Source of the DNA: Chamaelirium japonicum
Lineage: Eukaryota > Streptophyta > Magnoliopsida > Liliales > Melanthiaceae
Direction: 5' to 3'
NCBI GenBank assembly: GCA_947650365.1
Contig: OX393553.1
Coordinates: 38,791,947 to 38,855,946, forward strand
DNA length: 64,000 nucleotides
The position numbers and the translations under genes are program-made. Positions 1-12,599 of this stretch are shown one piece after another. Every line of letters starts with the position of its first letter. Within the stretch, counting starts at the first letter, position 1. The notes beneath the pieces were generated by a model. It was given only the letters and a program-made list of their open reading frames with translations. It was not told the origin of the DNA and did no database searches.

Positions 1-218
1 ATGTGCTAATTATAATCTAATTCATAACCTATAAAACAGAAAGCATAAAGCCATCATTAATAATTGGGTTCTCGAAATGCTCCACAAATTCATGACCGTG
101 AATTCCCATCGTGGTTCGAGAAACACGTAAGTATTCACATCATTACTGAATTTTATTGACATCCATTACTGAACAATAATTATGTATTTATATCATAAAT
201 GTCATGTGGTTATTATAG

Positions 219-893
219 GAATAAGAGCTGCACGACAACCACGATCCGCTGATGAATAAGGATCGCTGGCGCTTATCTTGTAGTCCTTTGCAAGACGCAA
301 TATCGTATGATGGTTATATCGTGAACGGTTATAGATTTCGGACGAAAGATAGTGAAAAATCATGAAGAACACAAAATAGTGGGATTGTCGTCAACGGTCA
401 GTAAGAAGAATTAGGAAATATTAACTTCTACAGCGTCCTCAACAAAATTCTCGAGATTAAATTCCTTGACTAAAATCGGATCGTATTATTCAAATGTGAT
501 TGGTATGATGTTAATAATCGCGAAACTGGTTATAATATCGACAAATACGATTTTATCAGCATCAATACTGGCAAGAGATTGAATACCCAATATCAAGATC
601 CATTCATTCTTGCCTCTCAAGCGGAACAGATATTTTATGCATCGGATAATACCTTTCCAGGTTGGCAAATTATAGTCAGGTCACCACCCAGAGATTTTTA
701 TGACATGGGAGACAAGGATACGGGGGTCATCGATGATGATTTGGATGCATACCAGAATAATGAGATAATCATTGTCGACGCAGTACACGACGAAAATAAA
801 GAGGTCAACAATATAAACTGGACAGCGAATGCAGATCAAATGATAGAAGAGGGATACGATGAGAGTGACAGAGATGAGACACAAAATGACTAG
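219..893 (+). pseudogene. CACTA (En/Spm) TNP2-like protein, C-terminal DUF4216 region, decayed
   Basis: Read in the + frame ending at 893, the translation gives the hallmark string of plant CACTA TNP2 tails. First comes YDGYIVNGYRFRTKD, then RTQNSGIVV, then VLFKCDWYDV, then DPFILASQAEQIFYASD, and finally WQIIVRSPPRDFYDM near 690. This is the DUF4216 region that follows the transposase domain in intact elements. An acidic tail rich in D, E and N runs to the stop at 893. In-frame stops near 362, 400 and 470 interrupt the frame, so it is a pseudogene. The last 104 codons (579-893) are still open. The catalytic part would lie upstream of position 1. Family assignment is by recognised motif order, not by a search. 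Confidence 0.8.
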
Positions 894-896
894 ACC

Positions 897-1180
897 GTAT
901 GTAAATCAAATTGTTTCATATTTAAATCAAATTGTTTCATATATAAATCATATTGTTTCATATATAAATCATATTATTTCATATGTATATCATATTATTT
1001 TATACTGTTTTGTATGTAAATCAAACTATTTCATATTGTTTCATATGTAAATCATACTGTTTCATATGTAAATCAAACTGTTTCATATTATTTCATATAT
1101 AAATCATAATGTTTCATATGTAAATCAAATTGTTTCATATGTAAATCATACTGTTTCATATGTAAATTAAACTATTTCAG
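897..1180. repeat. 21-bp AT-rich minisatellite
   Basis: About 13 imperfect copies of a unit containing TGTTTCATATGTAAATCA lie between the TNP2-like tail and the next CACTA gene. The unit repeats every 21 bp. This is ordinary spacer content for a large CACTA element. Confidence 0.85.
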
Positions 1181-2910
1181 ATGGCATCACGGTCGAGGGT
1201 TCGTAGAGGCAGGGATGGGCTAGCTTGGAGCGCTCCGGCTGCCACCCCAGGGTCCGAGACCGAGCCCTTCGGATCTGGTAGTGTTGTTTCTCTCTCCACG
1301 CCAGCTCCTGATGAGGTCGCAGCCTCCGGAGCTTCGAGCAGTGCTCAGTACTCGGCTATAGCGTCTACACCCATAGGTAATGTTTAGATCTAAAGTTTTA
1401 TACATGTTGTAAATACTTGTTCAGTACTTATGTATATTTTTATTTACAGGGTCGAGGATCACCAGGCACGTAGGCGACCGGGGCATGACGACGGCCCGGC
1501 TCTTGTCGACCTTACGCGAGCCGCTTTCCCTATAATGGAGCGGCAGGACCTTTGTGGGCGAGCACGCTTCTGACGCCGCCACGTGGGTCGGTATGATAGT
1601 ACGGGAGGAGAGAAATGCCCCGATTGTGGGGATAAAGGGGTGGAAGAACATTGATACATCCTATAAGGAGAGAATGTATCGGGTCTTTTTGGTACGTTAG
1701 TTTTATTAAAGCATTTTAGAATAATATCGTACTTCTTTATAATTTGATTTGATAAAATGACTTGTTTCTAAATTGATTTTATAGGAGAAATTTAAATGAG
1801 AGAACATGGAAACCGACACCCATCGGGAGGAATTATGGAAGAAGATGAGTGAGCGGTACAGGGATTATCGTTACGAGCTCTACCAGCTCTACGGTTACTT
1901 GGTCGGTCAGCCGGCTGAGGAGTTATAGGCTGCGACCGTGACGAGAGACGCGCCGCCGCTATACGTTTTACAGTTTTTGGTCGCTCATTGGGCCACCCCT
2001 CAGTTTCAGGTATAATTATTATTTTGTTGATTCGTACTTGTTTTAATGTTATACTAAAAATTTGTATTGATGTTTCAAAATTTAATCGATTGACACATGC
2101 GAGTTCTGCTAAAGGCAAGCAGAATAGAAATGCCTCGACGACACCTGCTCCAGTGAAGGGGAGGACCTCTATGCCCCAGCTTGCCCAGCAGTTGGTAAAT
2201 GATACAAATATTTTATTATTTAAAGCTCTATATATGTTATATTAACTCATCTATTTATTTTAAATGTCAAACAGACACAGTCCTTGGGCCACGAGCCTAA
2301 TCGGATTGACCTTTTTGAGGCCTCTAGGAGGCAGCATACCGATGGGGCATTTATGGACGATAGGGTTGCCTCGCAAGTGATAAGTAATTAAATTACTGTT
2401 AATATATTCGTATACGTATGTTATTGAATATCATTGGTTGTTTTCATATATGAGAGAATGCAACTTATGGTGACCCCGTCGGGTGAGGCTGGCTCCTCCT
2501 CCAGCTCAGTATCTGTCGACTCAGCGATGGATACTGTGCTCAGACCTGCCACGCACGGCTGTGTCCTCTGTACGGGCCTTGGAGTCACGCCCTTCTCCTA
2601 CTTTGGACGAGAGAGTATGCGCTCGAGGGCACGGGACACCTAGACCGGTGCTATCATTCAGTTGCAGTCTGCGCTAGACATGGAGCGCGAGCAGAGGCAG
2701 GCCCTCGAGCACATGGTTGAGGCAGAGCGAGAGCAGTGGCAGGCCCTTGAGCAGAGGCTTGAGGTGGAGAGGCAGGCCCTCGAGCAAAGGGTTGAGGCGA
2801 AGAGGCAGGCCCTCGAGCAGAGGGTTGAGGCGGAAAGAAAAGCTTGCCGGGAACTAGAGTAGATGCTTAATGATTTCATAAGCCGGTCTAGCGGTGGCTC
2901 ATGCTCATGA
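1181..2910 (+). pseudogene. CACTA TNPA/TNP1-like accessory protein (plant transposase Ptta/En/Spm type), spliced and decayed
   Basis: The segment starts with ATG at 1181 (MASRSRVRRGRDG). A plausible intron runs from about 1375 to 1450 (ATAG|GTAATG, TTTACAG|GG). Later exons can be followed at about 1451-1691, 1785-1930, 2100-2190 and 2275-2380, separated by short AT-rich introns. Recognisable pieces include KGWKNIDTSYKERMYRVFL, a stretch with KGKQNRNASTTP, and EPNRIDLFEASRRQHTDGAF. This order resembles the TNPA-type ORF of plant CACTA elements. The last coding piece (2662-2862) is a regular coiled coil with repeated RQALEQRVEAE-like heptads. A frameshift with a stop near 1530, a stop at about 1797 and a stop near 1926 show it is not functional. 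In En/Spm the homologue binds subterminal repeats; that role is family knowledge. Confidence 0.7.
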
Positions 2911-2989
2911 TCAGCTACTTACTAATCTTTATAATATTAGTAAAAAATATGAATCTTACTAATTTGAGTTTAGATCATATTATCACGCT

Positions 2990-5900
2990 AACATGCTAAC
3001 TTATGACGATCCGAAACACGCTAACTAATGACTATCCGATCGAATCAAAACCTATTTCAAATCCGAAACACGCTAACTAATGACTATCCGATCGAATCAA
3101 AACCTATTTCAAATCCGAAACACGCTAACTTAAGATTTTCCAATACTTGGACTCTAAATCGGTCAATCGGATCATAAATTGTTAAAATATCCAATTAGAA
3201 CTCGCTCGCAAGTCCGAAATACAGAATAATTTAAAGTACGAATTATTGGATGCCGATCCGATGACTATGCCCTCGAATCCAAACCTATTTCAAATCCGAA
3301 ACACGCTAACTTATGATTTTCCAACACTTAGACTCTAAATCGATCAATCGGATCGTAAATTGTTAAAATTTCTAATTAGAACACGCTCGCAAGTCCGAAA
3401 TACAGAATAATTCCAACTAGGAATTATCGGATGCCGATCCGATGACGATCCGATTGAATCCAAACCTATTTCAAATCTGAAACACGCTAACTTATGATTT
3501 TCCAACACTTAGACTCTAAATCGGTCAATCGGATCATAAATTGTTAAAATTTCTAATTAGAACATGCTCGCAAGTCCGAAATACGGAATAATGCTAAGTA
3601 CGAACTATCGGATGACGATTCAATGACGATCCGATCGAATCCAAACCTATTTCAAATCCGAAACACGCTAACTTATGATTTTTCAATGCTTAGACTCTAA
3701 ATCGGTCAATGAGATCGTAAATTGTTAAAATTTCTAATTAGAGCACGCTCGTAAGTTCGAAATACGGAATAATTCCAAGTAGGAATTATCAAATGCCGAT
3801 CCGATGATGATCCGATCGAATCCAAACCTATTTCAAATCCAAAACACGCTAACTTATGATTTTCCAACACTTAGACTCTAAATCAGTCAATCGGATCGTA
3901 AATTATTAAAATATCCAATTATAACTCGCTCGCAAGTCTGAAATATGGAATAATTTCAAGTATGAATTATCGGATGCCGATCCGATGATGATCCAATCAA
4001 ATCCAAACCTATTTCAAATCCGAAACACGCTAGCTTATGATTTTCCAACCCTTAGACTCTAAATCGGTCAATCGGATCGTAAATTGTTAAAATTTCCAAT
4101 TAGAACTCGCTCGCAAGTCCGAAATACGGAATAATTCCAAGTAGGAATTATCGGATGCCGATCCGATAACGATCCGATCGAATCCAAACCTATTTCAAAT
4201 CCAAAACACGCTAACTTATGATTTTCCAATCCTTAGACTCTAAATCGGTCAATCGGATCGTAAATTGTTAAAATTTCCAATTAGAACTCGCTCACAAGTC
4301 CAAAATACGGAATAATTCCAAGTACGAATTATCAGATGCCGATCCGATGATGATCCGATCAAATCTAAACCTATTTCAAATCTGAAACATGCTAACTTAT
4401 GATTTTCCAACCCTTAGACTCTAAATCGGTCAATCGGATCGTAAATTGTTAAAATTTCCAATTAGAACTCGCTCGCAAGTTCGAAATACAGAATAATTCC
4501 AAGTACGAATATTCGGATGCCGATTCGATGACTATCCGATCGAATCCAAACCTATTTTAAATCTGAAACACGCTAACTTATGATTTTCCAACACTTAGAC
4601 TCTAAATCGGTCAATCGGATCGTAAATTGTTAAAATATCCAATTATAACTCGCTCGCAAGTCCGAAATATGGAATAATTCCAAGTATAAATTATCGGATG
4701 CCGATCCGATCGAATCCAAACCTATTTCAAATCCGAAACACGCTAACTTATGATTTTCCAACGCTTAGACTCTAAATCGGTCAATCGGATCGTAAATTGT
4801 TAAAATTTTCAATTATAACTCGCTCGCAAGTTCGAAATACGGAATAATTCCAAGTATGAATTACCGGATGACGATCCGATGATGATCCGATCGAATCCAA
4901 ACCTATTTCAAATCCGAAACATGCTAACTTATGATTTTCCAACGCTTAGACTCTAAATCGGTCAATCAGATCGTAAATTGTTAAAATTTCCAATTATAAC
5001 TCGCTCACAAGTCCAAAATATGGAATAATTCCAAGTATGAATTATCGGATGCCGATTCGATGACGATCCGATCGAATCCAAACCTATTTTAAATCTGAAA
5101 CAAGCTAACTTATGATTTTCCAACACTTAAACTCTAAATCGGTCAATCGGATCGTAAATTGTTAAAATTTCTAATTAGAACACGCTTGCAAGTCCGAAAT
5201 ATGAAATAATTCTAAGTACGAATTATCGGATGCCGATCCGATGATGATCCGATCAAATCTAAACCTATTTCAAATCCGAAACACGCTAACTTTTGATTTT
5301 TCAACGCTTAGAATTTAAATCGGTCAATCGGATCGTAAATTATTAAAATTTTCAATTAGACCTTGCTCGCAAGTCCGAAATATGGAATAATTTCAAGTAC
5401 GAGTTATCGGATGCCGATCCGATAAAATCAAAATCTATTTCAAATCTGAAACACGCAAACTTATGATTTTCCAACGCTTAGACTCTAAATCGGTCAATCG
5501 GATGGTAAATTATTAAAATTTCCAATTAGAACTCGCTCGCAAGTCCAAAATACGAAATAATTTCAAGTATGAATTATCGAATGCCGATCCGATGATGATC
5601 CAATCGAATCCAAACCTATTTCAAATCCGAAACATGCTAACTTATGATTTTCCAACACTTAGACTCGTAATCGGTCAATCGGATCGTAAATTGTTAAAAT
5701 ATCCAATTATAACTCGTTCGCAAGTTCAAAATACAGAATAATTCCAAGTACGAATTATCGGATGCCGATCCGATGATGATCCGATCGAATCCAAACCTAT
5801 TTCAAATCTGAAACACGCTAACTTATGATTTTCCAACCCTTAGACTCTAAATCGGTCAATCGGATCATAAATTGTTAAAATTTCTAATTAGAACACGCTC

Positions 5901-8178
5901 GCAAGTCCAAAATACGGAATAATTCTAAGTACAAATTATCGAATGGCGATCTGATGATGATCCGATCGAATCCAAAACTATTTCAAATCCGAAACACACT
6001 AACTTATGATTTTCCAACACTTAGATTCTAAATTGATCAATCGGATCGTAAATTGTTAAAATATCCAATTAGAACTCTCTCGCAAGTCCGAAATACGGAA
6101 TAATTCCAAGTACAAATTATAGGATGCCGATCTGATGACTATCCAATCGAATCCAAACCTATTTCAAATCCGAAACATGCTAACTTATGATTTTCCAATG
6201 CTTAGACTTAAAATCGGTCAATCAGATCGTAAATTGTTAAAATTTCCAATTAGAACTCGCTCGCAAGTCCGAAATATAAAATAATTCCAAGTAGGAATTA
6301 TCGGATGCTGATCCGATGATGATCCGATCGAATCAAAACCTATTTTAAATTCGAAACATGCTAACTTATGATTTTCCAACGCTTATACTCTAAATCGGTC
6401 AATCGGATCGTAAATTGTTAAAATTTCCAATTAGAACTCGCTCACAAGTCCAAAATAGAGAATAATTCAAAGTACGAATTATCGGATGTCGATCCGATAA
6501 CGATCCGATCGAATCCAAACATATTTCAAATCCGAAACACGTTAACTTACGATTTTCCAACGCTTAGACTCTAAATCGGTCAATCGGATCGTAAATTGTT
6601 CAAATTTCTAAATAGAACACGCTCGCAAGTCTGAAATATGAAATAATTCTAAGTACAAATTATCGAATGCCGATCCGATGACTATCCGATCGAATCCAAA
6701 CCTATTTCTAATTTGAAACACGCTAACTTATGATTTTCCAACACTTAGACTCTAAATCGATCAATCGGATCGTAAATTGTTAAAATATCCAATTATAACT
6801 CACTCGCAAGTCCGAAATACAGAATAATTCCAAGTACGAATTATCGGATGCCGATCCGATGACGATCCGATCGAATCCAAACCTAATTCAAATCCGAAAC
6901 ACGCTAACTTATGATTTTCCAACCCTTAGACTCTAAATCGGTCAATCGGATCGTAAATTGTTAAAATTTCTATTTTGAACACGCTCGCAAGTCCGAAATA
7001 CGGAATAATTCTAAGTACGAATTATCGGATGACGATCCGATCGAATCCAAATCTATTTCAAATCCGAAACACGCTAACTTATGATTTTCCAACACTTAAC
7101 TCTAAATCGGTCAATCGGATCGTAAATTGTTAAAATATCCAATTAGAACTCGCTCGCAAGTCCAAAATATGGAATAATTCCAAGTACAAATTATCGGATG
7201 CCGATCCGATGACTATCCGATCGAATCCAAACTTATTTCAAGTCCGAAACACGCTAACTTATGATTTTCCAATGCTTAGACTCTAAATCAGTCAATCGGA
7301 TTGTAAATTGTTTAAATTTTCAATTAAAACTCGCTCGCAAGTCCGAAATACGAAATAATTCCAAGTACGAATTATCGGATGCCGATCCGATGACGATCCG
7401 ATCAAATCCAAATCTATTTCAAATCCAAAACACGCTAACTTATGATTTTCCAACGCTTAGACTCTAAATCGGTCAATCGGATCGTAAATTATTAAAATTT
7501 CTAATTAGAACACGCTTGTAAGTCCGAAATACAGAATAATTCTAAGTACGAATTATCGGATGCCGATCCGATCGAATCCAAACCTATTTCAAATCCGAAA
7601 CACGCTAATTTATGATTTTTCAACGCTTAGACTCTAAATCGGTCAATCGGATCATAAATTGTTAAAATTTCCAATTAGAACTCGCTTACAAGTCCGAAAT
7701 ACAGAATAATTCCAAGTACAAATTATCGGATGCCGATCCGATGACGATCCGATCAAATCAAAATCTATTTTAAATCTGAAACACGCTAACTTATGATTTT
7801 CCAACGCTTAGACTCTAAATCGGTCAATCGGATCGTAAATTGTTAAAATTTCCAATTAGAACTCTCTCACAAGTCCGAAATATGGAATAATTCCAAGTAC
7901 GAATTATCGGATGCCGATCCGATGACAATCCGATCGAATCCAAACCTATTTCAAATCCGAAACACGCTAACTTATGATTTTCCAACACATAGACTCTAAA
8001 TCGTTCAATCGGATCGTAAATTGTTAAAATTTTCAATTTGAACTCGGTCGCAAGTCCGAAATACAGAATAATTCCAAGTACGAATTATCGGATGCCGATC
8101 CGATGACGATCCGATCGAATCCAAACCTATTTAAAATCCGAAACATGCTAACTTATGATTTTTCAACGCTTAGACTCT
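2990..8178. repeat. 181-bp tandem repeat array, about 28 copies
   Basis: The landmark ACACGCTAAC recurs at 3301, 3482, 3663, 3844, 4025 and 4206, a strict 181-bp period. The array continues to about 8178, roughly 28 units. A few units are shorter by about 11 bp because one GATGACGATCCGAT-type block is missing (near 4700, 5415, 7030 and 7570). The array begins with a duplicated partial unit of about 61 bp at 3010-3117. It lies between the coiled-coil exon of the CACTA accessory gene and the subterminal region. It therefore appears to be internal, perhaps intronic, CACTA sequence and not a free satellite. No coding potential is seen. Confidence 0.95.
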
Positions 8179-8227
8179 CAATTATAGATATAAATTATTT
8201 TTTAAAAAAAATACATGTTAATTGCAG

Positions 8228-8345
8228 GAACCGGGCGGCGTCAGGGGATGAGAGCACCAGCATTGGTGCCGGGCGGCATGGTGTGATTAAGATAGGGCAC
8301 GCATATTTCCTTAGTTTTGGATTGTGTAAAATAATTTTGTAATAA
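8228..8345 (+). other. Possible last exon of the CACTA accessory gene
   Basis: After the tandem array, an acceptor-like site (TTAATTGCAG|G at 8227) opens a short GC-richer block with reading NRAASGDESTSIGAGRHG, unlike the AT-rich surroundings. It resembles a small terminal exon spliced across the 5.3-kb array. An AATAAA lies at 8341. This is inference from composition and one splice-like site only. Confidence 0.3.
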
Positions 8346-8574
8346 ATATATGGTTATTTTTGGGTCTTGTCTATAATTGTCTGTATTGTGGTAGTATTTA
8401 GTAATATTTGATAATTTGCGATAATATTTGATAAATAATATGGTATTGTTGAATTGTGGTATTGTTGATTTAGTCAATTATGATAATATTTGAATATATT
8501 GTGGTATTGTTGTAAATCACAGGAATTAAATAACATTATTTCTATAATTTTTTTAAAAAAAATCATGTTTTTTT

Positions 8575-8975
8575 ACCAACGGAACATATTAATTCCGTCG
8601 GCAATAATAATTTTTATTTTTTTTAATTATTTATATATTGCCGATGGAAGCTATGATTCCGTCGGTAATACTTTATTATATTACCGACTGAAGCTATGAT
8701 TCCGTCAGCAATACTCTTTTATATTACCGACAGAATCTATTTTTCCGTCGGCAATACTCTATTATATTTTTAATTAAATATTATTATATAACCGACGGAC
8801 AGAAATTTTCCGTCTGTATTAATTATTAATACCGACGGATATTTTACGTCCGTCGCTAATTTTTCCCGACGCCTTTTTTTCCGACAGACTAGCGACGGAA
8901 ATAGTTTCTGTCGCTATAAATCTTTACCGACAAAAAAGTAACTTTACCGACGAATATTTTTCATCGGTAAAAACT
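8575..8975. mobile_element. CACTA subterminal region
   Basis: Multiple direct and inverted copies of CCGTCGG/CCGACGG occur within 400 bp, for example TTCCGTCGGCAATA at 8596 and TACCGACGGAAA-type motifs to 8960. Such motifs are typical of plant CACTA subterminal repeats, where the accessory protein binds. The expected CACTA terminal bases are not seen; the end runs into the (TA)n tract at 8981, so the exact terminus is lost or altered. Confidence 0.65.
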
Positions 8976-8978
8976 GTT

Positions 8979-8980
<2 letters not shown>

Positions 8981-9045
<65 letters not shown>
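8981..9045. repeat. (AT)n microsatellite
   Basis: An uninterrupted alternating AT tract of about 65 bp directly follows the CACTA subterminal region. Confidence 0.98.
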
Positions 9046-9053
<8 letters not shown>

Positions 9054-10590
9054 CTAGGAATGGATAAAGAGAGTCGTTCGATACAAACATAAGTGACAGT
9101 TAGAGAATTTGATGGACAAGATCTTTCTGCATTGGGTAGTTATGCACGATCTGCTATGGTGGTGTGTCACCGTCCATTAATGATCAAGTGGTTGACAACC
9201 AATAGTGGGTTTAACTGAATATACTATTTAGACTTCCTGGTCTACAATCGGTTGAACACCGTCCAGATCATAGTCATTCGTTCCCCTACAAGTGAATCGC
9301 ATTCAACCAAGACTAACAGACAAATTGATGCTGTGATCATATACCACGTCAATCGGGCAGGCAAAGAGACGTTGTGATCATATGCCACGCAATTGGGCTG
9401 ACCATTTGGGACAAACGCTTCGGGCTGAATAGTAGTTCTCCGTCGCCAGCATTGAAGCCCTGCATCGTGCTCTCCCTCTCATTCTCTCTCGCGCTCTCTC
9501 TCAATATCTCGATCTCCAGGCCACGATCTCCCGATTTCCACGATCTCTACGATCCCTCTCATCCGATCTCCATGATCCCCCTCCCCCCTCTCTCTCAATC
9601 TCTACCGCAATCGGCCAGATATCCATGATCCCTCTCACCCAATTTCCATTTCGGCCACCATCTCGCACCCACCAGCTTTCCATAGCAGCCTCGACAGGTA
9701 AATCGTACTCCCCTCTGCCCGGCAAGATGCTCCGACGGTTGAATCGCACTCCCCCTGATCGGCAGGCCCCTCCGATCGACGATTCACACTCTTCCTAGAA
9801 TGACAGCAGCCCCGGTTGGTGAATTAGCACGCAGCCACCGACCAGTGAATCGATTACCTCCCTCAACAAAGACTCTTCCCTATTCTTTAAATCGCAAAAT
9901 AGAAAGAGTAGAGGTTAAGCCCCGACCAGTGGGCACTCCCTTCTCTTTCTTTCTCTTTCTTTCTCTTTCTTTCTCTCTCTCTCTCTCATACATTTTTTTA
10001 TCTGGTTGGTTCCATCAGGTCGTGCGTTGATGTCGCTTAAGGCATCCATCAGCAATATCGCCAACGTGCTCCTCGACTGGAGGATTTTTCCATAGGGGAC
10101 CATTTGGTTCTGTTCAGAGAAACCAAGCACATCATGTTGGTAAACATGTCAGCAATCATAACAATATAGGTTAATTTATTCTCTTTAAATCTCTCTATAT
10201 TTTGGAGGTTTATTAAATCGTGATCAGATGCTAAAATTATTTTCCTATTTTTGTTTTTTCTAATTATTCTGGTGATCTAATTGGTTTGATTCTTTTTTAA
10301 TCTGAGCTCAGGGTTACATATTTTTTTAAAGAGAGATGCAACAAATTTCTCTCAAGGCCAGTTCTATGGGTCTGATTGGGAGAATAGGCTTGAGGTATTA
10401 AATTCGTTTTTGAGAGAAGAGCCCAAACCCATCTATCAGGTTCTGTTTCTTGGGGGTTTGTGTTATCCAAGGGATGTAAATTGCTATCAATTTAGTTTCC
10501 TCTGTTTTTTTTTTTTATGAACTTTATCCCTTCATGATTCTTCAGTTACTGAGTAGATTTTTGAATGAAAAGTCCATGCTATCCATATTA
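9046..10590. other. Intergenic stretch with CT-rich leader-like block
   Basis: No gene recognised. A C/T-rich block at 9460-9720 contains degenerate repeats of CGATCTC and CGATCCCTCTC; a CTTT/CT run lies at 9940-9990. At about 10591 the string CGGTATCAGAGCATGATTG differs by one base from the initiator-tRNA-Met primer site of plant LTR elements. The preceding 400 bp could therefore be a decayed LTR, but no matching second LTR was found. Confidence 0.4.
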
Positions 10591-10599
10591 TATCGGTAT

Positions 10600-12010
10600 C
10601 AGAGCATGATTGATTCATCTTTTGGGTAGGTTTTTGCATCATTTTCAGGACTTGCATGCATACCTAAACAGGACTTAAGACTTCCCTTAGTAGTCCTAAT
10701 TTATAATGAATACAGTTATGGCTTCCCTTGGTTGTTATTTTGTCATGAATTTTAGTTTTGAATTCCTCTTCATAGCAATTCTCTCTTTATATCAATTTTC
10801 ATTTGGAAACATGCCAAGACATAGGGTTCTGTCTATGCTTCTAAGACCCAGTAAATTAAAGACTTTCTGACAGTAATTCTAAACGTTTGATTGCGACTGG
10901 ATGACCTTTATTACTTCAATTACTTGGAGTTGCAGGTATTTCCTTCCATAGATCGTGTGGTTAATCGGTTTGGGTAGTTTTATAAACTTGATCGCATTTT
11001 GAACTCTTTCTTTTCTACTTGAAGGGGTCTGCTTCGCCTCTCAGTGCTGCAATGGCTTACCAACCACTCTTTCCTTTTCAAAGTTGCAGCTGAGGAAGAC
11101 AATCATCAAAGATGATCCACTGCGGGCCATAGATATTATGGCGTTGGAAGATTATGTTCTTTATTTCAATCATTGTGGTTTTAAAAAGAGATGAGATTCT
11201 CTTCTTTTTTTATCCTTTTGTGGGACTTTGATAATCAGTTTTCTTCGTTAAAAGAAATTGATGGTATGATCTTATTTTTATTAATCATCATCTTTGTTAT
11301 TTTTCGATTTTATTTTTCGAATGTTCATCTCTTAACTTGGTACAAACTTTATCCTTGCTAAGAATCAACTGAAACATAAGCAAAACATTATATAGAATTC
11401 ATACTGAAGTAATCAGGCCTCTATTTTGTTTAGAAATTGTTTGAAGTGTGATGTTCACATGGGCCTATGATTGAATTTTGAATGAATCGGTTTCAAGCCA
11501 AGGTCTCTTACTTTGGTTTCATCTTTTGCACAAATCGCCACCGAGCTGCATACCCTAATCATTAGTTTATCGAATGGTTTTTTTGTTTGGTGCAACACAA
11601 GTACTCATTAACCATCTGTCACGACGTAATATATGATACATAGTTCTTACCCATTCCAAATTGCGGATCGTACTACCTTTCCATTCTTATTTTGTTATTT
11701 TCTCCGTCCACGGCTTTTTAGTCCCCGAAGTTGGCGGGCTTTCTCATGCAATTTTTGTTTTGGTTTGGGTATATTCCTTTGATTTTGCTATGGCCAACTA
11801 TTGATTATATAATCTTGCATGACATGGTTGTGGGGACCAGCAGTCTCCTGTTGTGGGGACCAGCAGTCTCCAGTTGTGGGGCTTGGCATGGTTGTGGGGA
11901 CCAGCAGTCTCCAGTTGTGTTGCTGATATTTTTGTTCTTACAGTCTCCATTTCGTCCCATCTCTTAGATCCACTCCTCAGCAGCCCGACGCGGCGATCAG
12001 GTTTTCCCTT
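10600..12010. other. T-rich intergenic DNA with short GGGGACCAGCAGTCTCC repeats
   Basis: No reading frame or RNA gene recognised. The only structure is three copies of GGGGACCAGCAGTCTCC separated by GTTGTG-type linkers at about 11832-11918. Confidence 0.5.
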
Positions 12011-12011
12011 C

Positions 12012-12013
<2 letters not shown>

Positions 12014-12080
<67 letters not shown>
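12014..12080. repeat. (CT)n microsatellite
   Basis: About 67 bp of alternating CT. Confidence 0.97.
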
Positions 12081-12082
<2 letters not shown>

Positions 12083-12294
12083 CCAATTTGTTTGTGTTGT
12101 CAATTTTTTTACTAACAATGTCTTTTTGTGTTGCTTTATTTTTTGTGTTGTTTTCTTTCTTTACAATCTCCATGTCATCCCATCCATCACCAGCCTCAAC
12201 TCCTTTAGACATGGGTTTGGCTATAGCCATGGAAGAGGCCATGGCCATCGCGAGGTGAAGAAAATAGGGAGATGTGGAGTCTTTGAGGGTGTAA

Positions 12295-12572
12295 ATGGAG
12301 ATTTACTACGAGAATAAGCTGCAACCATGTAGACATTGGAAGCCGTTTGCTTCTTCATGTTCATAGATGACACCACCCTCCGAGGCCTCCACACCCACAA
12401 AGTCCTCGGCAGCAGCACAGACGAGGAGGCTGACATGGTCGGAGCTCGGAGTGCCGTGAGGGTCCTGAGCAGCGGGCTCCCCTACGACGGCCCCACGATG
12501 AACGGGGTGATACCCAAGCATCTCATTCACCGGCTGTTCCCCAATTCCATATTCAGCGTCTGGCTGGATGCA
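12295..12572 (+). pseudogene. DUF616 (TOD1/MUCI70-type glycosyltransferase-like) fragment
   Basis: The frame through 12336-12572 reads EAVCFFMFIDDTTLRGL, later SGLPYDGPTMNGVIPKHLIH, and then RLFPNSIFSVWLDA. This order (CFFMF.D, then the PK.L.HRLFP.. block, then S.W.DA) is characteristic of plant DUF616 proteins. The frame then runs into AT-rich noncoding DNA after VWLDA, without a clear donor site. Upstream, YYENKLQPCRHW (12301-12338) could join if one base were lost near 12340. Only about 90 residues of a family several hundred long remain. It is therefore a truncated gene copy, possibly captured by a transposon. The surrounding 1 kb offers no exons I can support. Confidence 0.65.
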
Positions 12573-12599
12573 TTAAGTTTTTTTTCTATTTCAAGATGT

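Noticed and set aside
2990..8178. CRISPR-like regular repeats
   Set aside because: Head-to-tail 181-bp units without unique spacers; eukaryotic tandem repeat inside a CACTA element.
10585..10610. Primer-site-like CGGTATCAGAGC as proof of an LTR element
   Set aside because: One mismatch and no paired LTR found; mentioned only as a possibility.
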